Below, piece by piece: positions 32,944-45,994 of a stretch of DNA of 64,000 nt; within the stretch, counting starts at the first letter, position 1; each line of letters opens with the position of its first letter. The position numbers and the translations under genes were made by a program. This stretch comes from Nocardia macrotermitis (GTDB lineage Bacteria > Actinomycetota > Actinomycetes > Mycobacteriales > Mycobacteriaceae), in contig NZ_WEGK01000013.1 in NCBI RefSeq assembly GCF_009604405.1, positions 1 to 64,000 of the forward strand, read 5' to 3'. A model generated the notes under the pieces. The model was given only the letters and a program-made list of their open reading frames with translations, searched no databases and was not told the origin of the DNA.

Positions 32944-34695
32944 CTACCGCGAACCGGGCGGGAGCTGGCGTGAGGTGCGGGGGTCCAACCGGTTGGCGTC
33001 GACAGTGCCGGAGACGGGGGTCAGGCGGTCGGCGACGGGGAGGCCGTAGGTGCTGGGGTGGGGCGTGGGAGCGGCGTCGACCACCGTGGGGAGCTGGGGG
33101 TTCGAGTCCGTGGAGTCGATGGTCACCTTGCGGGTGCGGCGCAGGGTGAAGGTGATTTCCTCGGTCTCCTCGAATGCCTGGCGGACCGTGCGCAGGGGGT
33201 GGGTGGCGGTGTCGATGGCGTCGGTGACGAAGCCGGGGACCAGCGGGCGGATCCAGCGGGCGGCGGTGTCGGTGAAGGGGACGGCGCCGATGATGGGGAG
33301 TTCCAGGCCGCCGGATTTCGGGGCCACCTCGTTGCGGGGTAGCGGGGCGGGGAGGTTCGACGGCTGAGACATGGTGTCCTCCTGAGGTTTCGAGGTGGGG
33401 CCGGCCGGAAGTTCCGCCAGCGCTTCGAATTCGGCGACCGCGCGCTGCTGCGGTGCGGTGACACCGATCTCCACCCCGCCGATCGAGGCGACGACGCGGC
33501 GGCGCTGCTGCTCTCGATCGATGACGGTGTCGGCGTGCACGGCCAGCCGCGCACTCTCCAATTCCTGTTCGGCACGCAGCTTTTCGGACTCGGCCCGGAC
33601 CTCGGCACGTTTGACCGCGATCGCGGATTCGGCGTCCTGCTCGGCGCGATCGGCCACGGCCCGCGCCGATACGCGGCGGTCGAAGGTGGTCTCCCCGCGC
33701 CACCACCGGGACAGCAGCGGCAGCAGGGCCAGCGCGACGGTGATCACCAGCGTGACCAGGCGCAGCAGGAATGCGCCCGCATGCCCGAAGCTGTAGCCGT
33801 TCAACGCGATCCAGCGTGCGCCGAGACCACGATCGCCGGTGCGGAAGGCGGCGTCGCGCGCCTGATCCAGGGTCTGCTGCCGCCGCGCGACGAGATCCTG
33901 GGCGGGTTGCACCCGGGCCTGCGCGGCGGCCAGCCGGGTGCGGGCGTCCGCCAACATGCTGTTGTCGGTGCGCGTCTCGGGCCCCTGACCGGGGACGCCG
34001 GTGATCTTGTCCTGCGGGCACTGCGGCGTCGGATTGTATTCACAGCGCGCGATGATCAACGCCTGCTGAATATCGGACTGCGCGCCGGTGATCGTGCGAT
34101 TCACCGCGTCGCGATCGGATTTCGCCTGGTCCAGCGCATTACGAGCGGTGACGACGGAGGCCGCGGATTCCGCGTCGGCCCGGACGTTCCGATCCAGACG
34201 CCGATCGATCGTGCCGCCGAGCAGCACCGTGCTCGCGAGTTCCGCGACGACCACACCGGCCAGCACGGCCACCGCGACCCGCCCGATCAACTCACCGCCG
34301 AACCGAATCCGCGCACCCTCGCGACCGGGCAGGGGCGCGGTCGCCAACGCCCGCGCGACCGTCCCGATCAACAGCACCGCGAGCACCGCCACGAGCACGA
34401 CGACCACCGCGGCCCAGTGCGCCGCCGCCGCGGCCACCGCTACGACCGTGCCCGATATCGCGGCGAACAGCAGCACCATGGCGCCGGTCACCGCGTATCC
34501 GGATCGTTCGTGATCATCCGCGATCCGCGGTCCCGCGCCGCCGAGCCAGGTCAGCAGTCCGGTTACCCGAGCTTGCGGCGCGCGCACACCCGATGACCCT
34601 CGCGTCGGCGTACGTCCGCGTGCGTTATCGGGCGCAGCCTCGGCCGAGTCCGTCGGGTCGTGTTTCGTCGGATCCGAGATATGCGGGGTGGTCAT
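32944..34695 (-). CDS. DUF4407-family membrane protein
   Basis: A 583-aa protein. A disordered N-terminus is followed by four or so transmembrane helices in two pairs (about 68-115 and 135-160, then about 320-345) separated by a coiled-coil-prone loop rich in Ala, Gln and Arg (150-310) containing a Cys pair (CEYNPTPQC). The cytoplasmic region after the last helix is charged and helical (RAVADRAEQDAESAIAVKRA), then a Pro-rich tail. The layout matches DUF4407. Function unknown. ATG 34695 lies 10 bases after AGAGGA; a GTG at 34704 is an alternative. Confidence 0.72.
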   Translation of the reverse strand: MTTPHISDPTKHDPTDSAEAAPDNARGRTPTRGSSGVRAPQARVTGLLTWLGGAGPRIADDHERSGYAVTGAMVLLFAAISGTVVAVAAAAAHWAAVVVVLVAVLAVLLIGTVARALATAPLPGREGARIRFGGELIGRVAVAVLAGVVVAELASTVLLGGTIDRRLDRNVRADAESAASVVTARNALDQAKSDRDAVNRTITGAQSDIQQALIIARCEYNPTPQCPQDKITGVPGQGPETRTDNSMLADARTRLAAAQARVQPAQDLVARRQQTLDQARDAAFRTGDRGLGARWIALNGYSFGHAGAFLLRLVTLVITVALALLPLLSRWWRGETTFDRRVSARAVADRAEQDAESAIAVKRAEVRAESEKLRAEQELESARLAVHADTVIDREQQRRRVVASIGGVEIGVTAPQQRAVAEFEALAELPAGPTSKPQEDTMSQPSNLPAPLPRNEVAPKSGGLELPIIGAVPFTDTAARWIRPLVPGFVTDAIDTATHPLRTVRQAFEETEEITFTLRRTRKVTIDSTDSNPQLPTVVDAAPTPHPSTYGLPVADRLTPVSGTVDANRLDPRTSRQLPPGSR

Positions 34696-34995
34696 GGATT
34701 TCACATCCTCTGCATCCCAGGCGGTTTCGCATGCGGCGAAGTCGTCGGCATTCGTGGTCGCCGCAGGTCATCGAGGCGACGGGGCGGCCGGGCGGGCGGG
34801 GTCGGCCGTACGAATCGGGTCCAGCGTGACAGGCCGGGGTCGGATCCGCCGAGTCCCGTCCGCAGGTTGTGGTCATCCTCACAATGCCGCGGCGTGCCCG
34901 CGAAACGTGGCGGGGAGGCGAAAAATCGGGTCGGAAATCCGATACCCGCTCATTACCGTGGTCAGGGTGGCATTCCGCCGGTCAGGAGATTCCAG
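34696..34995. other. Divergent intergenic region
   Basis: It separates the DUF4407 gene (minus) from the chorismate mutase gene (plus). It contains the ribosome binding site AGGAGA of the latter at 34983-34988. No other feature stands out. Confidence 0.4.
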
Positions 34996-35619
34996 GTGCG
35001 TAGGTCCGTAGTGATGGTGGCGGCCGCGGCCGCGATCGGGGTGATGGCGGTTGAGGTGGTGCCGATGACGATCGATCCGGTGGTCGCCGCCGCGCAGTCC
35101 CCTTCCGAGAAGTCCCCGGCGAGCGACGCCGCGAGCCCCGATCCGCTGATCGGCCTGCTGCTCGAGCGTCTGAACACCGCCGACGCGGTGATCGCGGCCA
35201 AGTGGGTGAGCGCGCGCGGACAGTATCCGGTGATCGACGATCCGGCCCGGGAACAGGTCGTCTACGACTCGATGAGCCGGGCCGGGACCGCGCTCGGCCT
35301 GCCCGAGAGCTGGGTGCGGCAGGTCTTCGCCGGACAGATCGAGGCCAACAAGATGGTGCAGCGCGGACTGCTCGCGCGCTGGCGGCTGGATCCGGGTTCG
35401 GCGCCGCGCACCTCGCCGGATCTGACCGCGGTCCGGCCGATCATCGATCGGGTGAACCTGCAGATCCTGCGGCAGCTCGCGCAGCGACGGACCGAACTGC
35501 GCGCACCGGACTGCGCGATCCGGCTCTCGACCGGGGTGTTCGGCGTCTTCGGCAGCGGCCGGTCCGACGCGCTGCACGAAACGGCGCTGGTCCGCGCGGC
35601 CGCGTCGGTGTGCGGGTAG
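34996..35619 (+). CDS. Secreted chorismate mutase, AroQ-gamma class
   Basis: A 207-aa protein with an N-terminal signal-like hydrophobic run (SVVMVAAAAAIGVMAVEVVP) and an all-helical mature part matching the exported mycobacterial chorismate mutase (Rv1885c type): LLLERLNTADAVIAAKWVSA with the active-site Arg and Lys, VFAGQIEANKMVQRGLLARW, then SAPRTSPDL. Two cysteines (APDC and the penultimate residue) can form the family's disulfide. The GTG at 34996 has AGGAGA 7 bases upstream. It converts chorismate to prephenate outside the cytoplasm; the purpose of the exported form is unsettled. Confidence 0.88.
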   Translation: MRRSVVMVAAAAAIGVMAVEVVPMTIDPVVAAAQSPSEKSPASDAASPDPLIGLLLERLNTADAVIAAKWVSARGQYPVIDDPAREQVVYDSMSRAGTALGLPESWVRQVFAGQIEANKMVQRGLLARWRLDPGSAPRTSPDLTAVRPIIDRVNLQILRQLAQRRTELRAPDCAIRLSTGVFGVFGSGRSDALHETALVRAAASVCG

Positions 35620-35740
35620 CGCCCGCGCGAAACGCCCGGGTGGAAGCGATTCGTCGCGGCCGGTTCCGACCGGGTCGCAATGTGACATACCCAACACAGA
35701 CGGTTTGCTGAAGGTATGCCAAAACGCACAATCAGAAATG

Positions 35741-35754
35741 AGACCGTACGGTCT
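35741..35754. promoter_or_regulatory. Perfect 14-bp palindrome, TetR-type operator candidate
   Basis: AGACCGTACGGTCT is a perfect palindrome of TetR-operator size, in the 770-bp interval between the chorismate mutase and gltB. No TetR gene adjoins it, so the regulator would act in trans. Confidence 0.5.
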
Positions 35755-36008
35755 GAACATTACAATGGCTCGTAGTGTTCGTGTCCGGCAGGTCTCCGGA
35801 GTGTGTCCGGAAAGTTAGCCGCATAACAGTCGGTTTGTCCGGCCGCGAGCTTGGGAATTCTGTAACGATGCAGGTTAGAGGGCATCTAGCGGCGTACTTG
35901 CGAGCTGCGTCCACACGAGCCGGGTGCGAGCGGCAACAGTGGCATACACGACTGAGCGATCACGGATCTCTGCTTTACACTGGAGAACGCGTAGTTAGTG
36001 GAGGACCG
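35755..36008. other. Upstream part of the gltB control region
   Basis: No gene supported. Several TGTCCGG motifs occur at 35785-35850, and TACACT before GGAGAACGCG near 35975-35990 could be a -10 element. The gltB transcript probably begins near 35985. Confidence 0.35.
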
Positions 36009-36026
36009 ATGGAGAAGCCCAGGTAG
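36009..36026 (+). CDS. Five-codon upstream reading frame in the gltB leader
   Basis: GGAGG (36000-36004) is followed 4 bases later by ATG GAG AAG CCC AGG TAG (MEKPR). The strong ribosome binding site and the location in a long leader suggest a regulatory leader peptide. It contains no glutamate run or other obvious attenuator signature beyond one Glu codon. Confidence 0.3.
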   Translation: MEKPR

Positions 36027-36389
36027 ACGCAGTTCTTGGGGAACCTGAGTTGGTTGGGCACAGGTCCTGACTTATCGTTTGCTCTTACGCCGGACACGAA
36101 ATGCCCGGCTGAATCGCCCGATGCGGTCACGAACCGATGGTCGTTGGAGACCCTCGGCTCGCACAGCCGGACCGAGCGGGCGACACGGGCACGGCGAGTG
36201 GAACACGGAAGGGCTCCGCAACCGCCGAGCACCCGACTACGACACCGGAGCGGGTGGACAACTGGAGAGTTGACTGCACGGTACGACCATCAGCGTCGCT
36301 GGTCTGACAAACCCTCCGGGGCGCGGTCTAGACGGAGGCGTTCGACGAAGGCCATATTTCTTCGAAGGCCTGATTTTGAAGGCAGAGGC
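36027..36389 (+). other. Untranslated leader upstream of gltB
   Basis: 363 bases between the short upstream frame and the gltB start. A frame in phase with gltB is open through it, but its translation is low-complexity Arg/Ser/Thr-rich and unlike GltB. I could not identify a known riboswitch. Such length suggests post-initiation control or a second promoter. Confidence 0.35.
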
Positions 36390-41072
<4,683 letters not shown>

Positions 41073-41200
41073 GACGGCCGTGTCCGAAATGACGTGGACG
41101 CCGCGCTGTGACCATTCAAGGCCGCGCGTGGCTGGAACTGTGGTGCGACGCACTGGAATTGACGGGTGCGCCGGCCTGGCGCTGACGTGTGGAGTCGAAA

Positions 41201-42670
41201 ATGGGTGACGCACAGGGCTTCCTGAAGCACACCAAACGTGAGCTGCCGACCCGGCGGCCGGTGCCGCTGCGGCTGATGGACTGGAAAGAGGTCTACGAGG
41301 AGGGTTTCGCGCACGAGACCCTGCAGACCCAGGCCAGCCGCTGCATGGACTGCGGAATTCCGTTCTGCCACAACGGATGTCCGCTCGGGAACCTGATTCC
41401 GGAGTGGAACGACCTGGTCTACAAGGGCCAGTGGCGCGACGGCATCGACCGGCTGCACGCGACCAACAACTTCCCGGAGTTCACCGGGCGGCTGTGCCCC
41501 GCGCCGTGCGAGGCGTCCTGCGTGCTGGGCATCAACCAGGACGCGGTGACGATCAAGCAGGTCGAGGTCGAGCTGATCGAGAACGCCTTCGACGAGGGCT
41601 GGGTGACCCCGGTCTACCCGACCCGGCTGACCGGTAAGAAGGTCGCGGTCGTGGGTTCGGGTCCGGCCGGTCTGGCCGCGGCCCAGCAGCTCACCCGGGC
41701 CGGGCACACCGTCACGGTGTTCGAGCGTGACGACCGCATCGGCGGCCTGATGCGCTACGGCATCCCGGAATTCAAGATGGAGAAGCGCTTCATCGATCGC
41801 CGGCTGGCGCAGATGGAGGCCGAGGGTACCGTCTTCCGCGCCGGGGTGAACGTCGGCGTGGACATCACCGCCGATGAGCTGCGCGAGCAGTTCCACGCGG
41901 TGGTGCTGGCCGGTGGCGCGACCATCGCGCGGGATCTGCCGGTGCCCGGACGGGATCTGGACGGCATCCATCAGGCGATGGAATTCCTGCCGCTGTCCAA
42001 CCGGGTGCAGCTCGGCGACCCGATCACCGACGCGGACGGCCTGCCGCCGATCCACGCGCGCGGTAAGAAGGTCGTCATCATCGGTGGCGGCGACACCGGT
42101 GCGGACTGCCTGGGCACCTCGCACCGCCAGGGTGCGGAGAGCGTGCACCAGTTCGAGATCATGCCGCGTCCGCCGGAGGAGCGCGCGACCTCGACGCCGT
42201 GGCCGACCTATCCGTTGATGTTCCGGGTGTCCTCGGCGCACGAGGAGGGTGGCGAGCGGGTCTACTCGGTCAACACCGAGCGGTTCGTGGGCGCGGACGG
42301 CAAGGTCACGGGCTTGCAGGCGCACGAGGTGCAGATGGTGAACGGGCGTTTCGAGAAGATCGAGGGCACCGATTTCACGCTCGAGGCCGATCTGGTGCTG
42401 CTGGCCATGGGCTTCACCGGTCCGCAGAAGCCGGGGCTGCTCGAGGATCTGGGCGTCGGCTACGACCAGCGCGGGAATGTGAAGCGGGACAAGGGTTTCC
42501 AGACCACCGTGCCCGGCGTGTTCGTCGCGGGCGATATGGGTCGCGGTCAGTCGCTGATCGTGTGGGCCATCGCCGAGGGACGTTCGGCGGCTGCGGCGGC
42601 GGACGCGTACCTCGAGGGTGAGTCGGCGCTGCCCGCGCCGATCGCGCCGACGGCTGTGGCGCAGCGTTGA
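41201..42670 (+). CDS. gltD: Glutamate synthase (NADPH), small subunit
   Basis: A 489-aa protein. N-terminal cysteine motifs CMDCGIPFCHNGCPLGN and CPAPCEASC bind the 4Fe-4S clusters. FAD motif VVGSGPAGLAAAQQL; NADPH motif IIGGGDTGADC; C-terminal VFVAGDMGRGQSLIVWA. It takes electrons from NADPH and passes them through FAD and Fe-S centres to GltB. ATG 41201 has GGAG 7 bases upstream. It follows gltB after 128 bases and ends at a strong terminator. Confidence 0.97.
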   Translation: MGDAQGFLKHTKRELPTRRPVPLRLMDWKEVYEEGFAHETLQTQASRCMDCGIPFCHNGCPLGNLIPEWNDLVYKGQWRDGIDRLHATNNFPEFTGRLCPAPCEASCVLGINQDAVTIKQVEVELIENAFDEGWVTPVYPTRLTGKKVAVVGSGPAGLAAAQQLTRAGHTVTVFERDDRIGGLMRYGIPEFKMEKRFIDRRLAQMEAEGTVFRAGVNVGVDITADELREQFHAVVLAGGATIARDLPVPGRDLDGIHQAMEFLPLSNRVQLGDPITDADGLPPIHARGKKVVIIGGGDTGADCLGTSHRQGAESVHQFEIMPRPPEERATSTPWPTYPLMFRVSSAHEEGGERVYSVNTERFVGADGKVTGLQAHEVQMVNGRFEKIEGTDFTLEADLVLLAMGFTGPQKPGLLEDLGVGYDQRGNVKRDKGFQTTVPGVFVAGDMGRGQSLIVWAIAEGRSAAAAADAYLEGESALPAPIAPTAVAQR

Positions 42671-42700
42671 TCCGGTCGAACGGATAGCTCATACGCGCGA

Positions 42701-42736
42701 AGCGCCCGCGAACGTTGTTGTTCGCGGGCGCTTTTC
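42701..42736 (+). terminator. Terminator of gltBD
   Basis: AGCGCCCGCGAA (42701-42712) is the perfect complement of TTCGCGGGCGCT (42721-42732), with an 8-base loop and TTTT immediately after the stem. Confidence 0.92.
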
Positions 42737-42989
42737 GTCTCTTCGTCCGATTTCCCGGCCGCTCCGGATTGGAAATCGGACGGGTTTCGGACGTCGAATG
42801 GCAATGGCGAGCCCGTCCATCTATTGTTGATCACGGTGCGGTGTCGACGGGCAAACGGTCTGTTTCCAGTCTCACCCGAGTCTGGTAGTTTGTTCGCCCA
42901 CGGTTAACCAAACTGCCATCCGGCTACCTCACCATTTGTCTGGAAGAACTCGGGATGCCCAGGTCTGGGCAGGGTGGAACTGGAGCAGT
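42737..42989. other. Promoter region of the cutinase gene, no gene seen
   Basis: The sequence becomes less GC-rich near 42875-42940. GGAG (42982-42985) is the ribosome binding site of the cutinase. Nothing else is supported. Confidence 0.4.
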
Positions 42990-43901
42990 ATGCGGTTGAA
43001 AAGGGTTGCTGCGGCCGCGGCCGCGGTTGCGTTGTCGGGATTGTCGGGTGTGATCCTGGGAAGTGGTGCCGCGAGCGCGGCGCCGTCCTGCCCGAACCTC
43101 TACGTCGTGGCGATTCCCGGAACCTGGGAGACCGGTCCGGACAAGGCCGAGCACATGCACGGTCCCGGCATGCTCGCGGGCGTCACCAGGGGGATGCCCA
43201 GCGGCACGCGAGTGGACTACGTCGACTACGCCGCGACCGCCTTCCCGTGGGAGGGCGACGTCTACGGCAAATCCAAGTCGCAGGCGGCCAACAACGCCCG
43301 CGGCATGATCAAGGCGATGGCGGCGCGTTGCGCGGCGACCAAGATCGCCATCGTCGGCTACAGCCAGGGCGCGGACGCGGCCGGTGACGTGGCCGCCGAG
43401 ATCGGCACCGGCATCGGCGTGGTGCCGCCGAGCCGCATCGCGGGCGTCGGCCTGATCTCCGATCCGCGGCGTTCGCCCACCGACATCCAGGTCGGCCCGC
43501 GGGCCGGCGGCGCGGGTGCCAGCGGCGCCCGTCCGGGTGGCTTCGGGTTCGTCAGCGATCGGGTGCGCACCATCTGCGATCCGCAGGATCTGTACTGCTC
43601 CACCAAGTCCGACGACTTCATCACGCGGTTCGCGGGCTTCCTGGCCGAGACCTCGGATCCGAATCCGGCGAGCATCTGGCGCTACCAGCTCGAGGCCGGG
43701 TCGATCGTGGGCGATCTGATGTCCAGCGGCGGTATCGGCACGCTGAGCACCCAGCTGAGCGAGGGCGCGAACAAGAAGCGCGTGCAGCAGCTGGAGAAGT
43801 TCTACGGGTCCGGGGCGCACACCTCCTACGGCAGCTACCACGTCGGCGGCGGCCAGACCGCGGTGTCGTGGATGCACAACTGGATCGCCGGACTGGCGTA
43901 G
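42990..43901 (+). CDS. Cutinase-family secreted serine esterase
   Basis: A 303-aa exported protein: signal peptide MRLKRVAAAAAAVALSGLSG ending near ASAAPSC. Alpha/beta-hydrolase cutinase core with nucleophile elbow VGYSQGADAAGDVA (Ser), acid in ICDPQDLYC (Asp, between two cysteines) and His in SYGSYHVGG. The size and the inserted Gly-rich segment resemble the mycobacterial cutinase-like proteins (for example the Rv3802c type, a cell-envelope lipase/thioesterase). ATG 42990 has GGAG 4 bases upstream. Substrate, lipid ester or mycolate related, is inferred. Confidence 0.88.
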   Translation: MRLKRVAAAAAAVALSGLSGVILGSGAASAAPSCPNLYVVAIPGTWETGPDKAEHMHGPGMLAGVTRGMPSGTRVDYVDYAATAFPWEGDVYGKSKSQAANNARGMIKAMAARCAATKIAIVGYSQGADAAGDVAAEIGTGIGVVPPSRIAGVGLISDPRRSPTDIQVGPRAGGAGASGARPGGFGFVSDRVRTICDPQDLYCSTKSDDFITRFAGFLAETSDPNPASIWRYQLEAGSIVGDLMSSGGIGTLSTQLSEGANKKRVQQLEKFYGSGAHTSYGSYHVGGGQTAVSWMHNWIAGLA

Positions 43902-43949
43902 CGCTATCGCCGAGTTGCCCAGCGGCGCCGGCATATTCGAACCGATCGA

Positions 43950-43983
43950 CGAGGGCCACTTCCCGCAGCGGAAGTGGCCCTCG
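43950..43983. terminator. Terminator downstream of the cutinase gene
   Basis: CGAGGGCCACTTCC (43950-43963) is the exact complement of 43970-43983, with a 6-base loop. The 15-mer GGAAGTGGCCCTCGC in its right arm recurs in the hairpin at 44609-44642. Confidence 0.88.
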
Positions 43984-44099
43984 CCGTATCCGGAGCCGAT
44001 CTGCTCGCTGCGGAGTCGATCGGTACTCGGTGCGTGCCGGGCCTGTCGGAGTGGAGCACCGGTCCGGAGTGAATCACAGGCCCTGGAGTCGGGGCTGGA

Positions 44100-44384
44100 T
44101 CAGCCCGCCGAGCCGGTGCGCGGGAGGAACTGCTGCGGGCCGGGGGCCTGCGGGCCGGGGTTGTTGTGGTGATCGTCGCGGTTGCCGCCGGGGCCGCCGC
44201 GGTGGTCGTCGTGGCCCTGGCCGCCGGGGCCACCCTGGTGGCCGCCCGGCTGCTGCCAGTCGATGGCGATCCCGCTCGGCGCGGCGGCGAATGCGGGGAC
44301 GGCCACGGCCGCCACGGGAACCACGGCCAGAGCGCCTGCGATGGCCACGCGGCTCACGATGCGGCGGGTGCGGTTTGTCTTCAC
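44100..44384 (-). CDS. Small secreted Gly/Pro/His-rich protein
   Basis: A 94-aa protein. The GTG start at 44384 has AAAGGCAG about 7 bases upstream. Signal peptide: TNRTRRIVSRVAIAGALAVV, with cleavage expected near AFAAAPS. The mature part is about 55 residues of Gly/Pro/His/Asp-rich low complexity ending RTGSAG. It is a paralogue of the gene at 44683: similar signal peptide (VARIAVAGVLAAVPLAAVA there), identical GSAG end and similar start region. Function unknown; a surface or metal-binding role would fit the His content but is speculative. Confidence 0.65.
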   Translation of the reverse strand: MKTNRTRRIVSRVAIAGALAVVPVAAVAVPAFAAAPSGIAIDWQQPGGHQGGPGGQGHDDHRGGPGGNRDDHHNNPGPQAPGPQQFLPRTGSAG

Positions 44385-44608
44385 GAGACTGCCTTTCGAT
44401 AGATTGCCGACCACCTTCGCGGTGGCCATGGAGTCCATCGAAACGTCCGTGGCTTGGTCCCCGTTAAGTGCAACCTGGCAATTGGCTGGGACCGTGCGCC
44501 CGATCCGGCTCGTGCACGATGATCAGGCATTTCGAATTGTTCCATGTCCCATACGAACTCGCATGCCGAGCACATGACGTGTCGGGAAACACGTGCCGGG
44601 AACACGAC

Positions 44609-44642
44609 GGGGGCCACTCCCCGGGAAGGAAGTGGCCCTCGC
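44609..44642. terminator. Terminator downstream of the second small secreted gene
   Basis: GGGGGCCACT (44609-44618) pairs with AGTGGCCCTC (44631-44640) with one mismatch. It shares a 15-mer with the terminator at 43950-43983, which points to duplication of a gene-terminator unit. Confidence 0.7.
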
Positions 44643-44682
44643 ACACCCGATGACCGTGTCGTCGGCGGTCACCGAGGGGGAA

Positions 44683-44997
44683 TTATCCGGCCGAGCCGGA
44701 CGGCGGCGCCCAAGGGCCGCGATCGAAGCCGTGGTTCCACCAGCCCGGGTTCACGTCGGGGAAGTGGGGACGATCCCAGCCGTGGTTCCAGTCCGGGCCG
44801 GGAATGCGCGGGCCACCGGGGAAGCGGGGGCCGTGGTGGTCCCAGTCGTCGTGGTGCCGGTCGACCTGGGTGGCAGAGGGGGCGTCGGCCAGGGCCGGGC
44901 CCGCGACCGCGGCCAGCGGAACGGCGGCCAGGACGCCCGCGACGGCGATGCGGGCGACCAGCCGCCGGGAAGATGTGGACTTTCTCGTGGAGAGCAA
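44683..44997 (-). CDS. Small secreted His/Trp/Pro-rich protein (paralogue)
   Basis: A 104-aa protein. The TTG start at 44997 follows AAAGGCAGC by about the same spacing as in its paralogue at 44100. Signal peptide LVARIAVAGVLAAVPLAAVA with cleavage near ALADAPS. The mature part is rich in His, Asp, Trp, Pro and Gly (DRHHDDWDHHGPRFPGG) and ends PSGSAG. Same strand and orientation as the paralogue, consistent with tandem duplication. Function unknown. Confidence 0.65.
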   Translation of the reverse strand: MLSTRKSTSSRRLVARIAVAGVLAAVPLAAVAGPALADAPSATQVDRHHDDWDHHGPRFPGGPRIPGPDWNHGWDRPHFPDVNPGWWNHGFDRGPWAPPSGSAG

Positions 44998-45302
44998 CGA
45001 GCTGCCTTTCTCTCGGACATGACCGCGCAGTGCGGCGGTTCACGGTGTCCCATCGAACGATCCATTGTTGAGAGGAGCGTCCGACAAGCCTCATAATCGG
45101 CTGAGAGTTTCAGGCCGACCGTTCGAGCGTGATTTTACGGGGGTACGCCGCGGAATCATCCATCCGCATCCGTGCTGGCGCAAATGTGACTGCTGGAGTG
45201 CGAGTGCGGAATTCGCGCGATCGAATCACCCTTTGCTCTTGTTCGGATGCTGCACTACGCTCGGCCGTCGAGCTGTCCACCGTTAGGGGGATTTCCGGTC
45301 CC
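44998..45302. other. Divergent promoter region, no gene seen
   Basis: It lies between the small secreted gene (minus) and the hypothetical gene at 45303 (plus). It contains the AAAGGCAGC ribosome binding site of the former and a GGGGGA preceding the latter. No open frame here has family resemblance. Confidence 0.4.
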
Positions 45303-45968
45303 ATGACCGATTCCGCACCAGAATCCACGCCACCGGCCGCGCCGCAATGGGATGTCCAGACCGTGCCGCCCGAGTGGGAACCACCACCGGGGCTGATCGA
45401 GGCGGCGGCGGCCAATGCCGGTGGGTCGGTGGTCGACATCGATCCGGCTTGGGTCGACGATCCCAGCGGATATGTGCCGCCCGGCGCGGTGCGCGGACTG
45501 TTCCCGGTGGACGAGCACGGCAAGCTGATCCGCGAATACCACCGCAATCCCGCGCACACCGCGCCGCGGGACGACTTCCGCAATCTGTACGTGGACAACG
45601 AGGTCGGGCTGCTGGTGCTCGGCGAGAATCCCGAGGGCACGGTCCGCGAATACCTCACCAACACGCTGACCTCGCAGGTCCCGGGGACCGGGGTGGAGTG
45701 GATCTGGGTCGCCGAAGCGCCGGGGCATCAGGTCGCCGGGAAGCCCGCGGAAGACGATCAGATCATCCTGACCCGGCTCGCGGTGGGGATACCGTTCGCG
45801 GTGTCGGTGCGGGCGCCCGAACGCGAGCGTGAGGTGCTCGCGGGGACGTTCAGCATCATCTGGGCCGGACTGGACGAGACCGAGCCCCGGCTGCGGGTCT
45901 GGCTGGATCTGTGGGAGTCGCTGGAATGGGCGGTGGAGCAATTCCCGACCCGAATGTACGAGGTGTAG
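45303..45968 (+). CDS. Conserved-looking hypothetical protein
   Basis: A 221-aa soluble protein starting at ATG 45303 behind GGGGGA. Pro-rich N-terminus (QTVPPEWEPPPGLIEAAAAN); the middle contains VRGLFPVDEHGKLIREYHRN and NLYVDNEVGLLVLGENPEGT; the end is Trp-rich (RVWLDLWESLEWAVEQFPTR). No signal peptide or membrane segment. Normal codon use supports a real gene, but I do not recognise the family. Convergent with the histidine phosphatase gene. Confidence 0.75.
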   Translation: MTDSAPESTPPAAPQWDVQTVPPEWEPPPGLIEAAAANAGGSVVDIDPAWVDDPSGYVPPGAVRGLFPVDEHGKLIREYHRNPAHTAPRDDFRNLYVDNEVGLLVLGENPEGTVREYLTNTLTSQVPGTGVEWIWVAEAPGHQVAGKPAEDDQIILTRLAVGIPFAVSVRAPEREREVLAGTFSIIWAGLDETEPRLRVWLDLWESLEWAVEQFPTRMYEV

Positions 45969-45994
45969 CCGGGAATTCGGTGACGAGACGGGAT

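Noticed and set aside
36036..36389. An N-terminal extension of GltB by 118 codons
   Set aside because: Family similarity and the propeptide-Cys arrangement begin at 36390; the extension is low-complexity and has no ribosome binding site.
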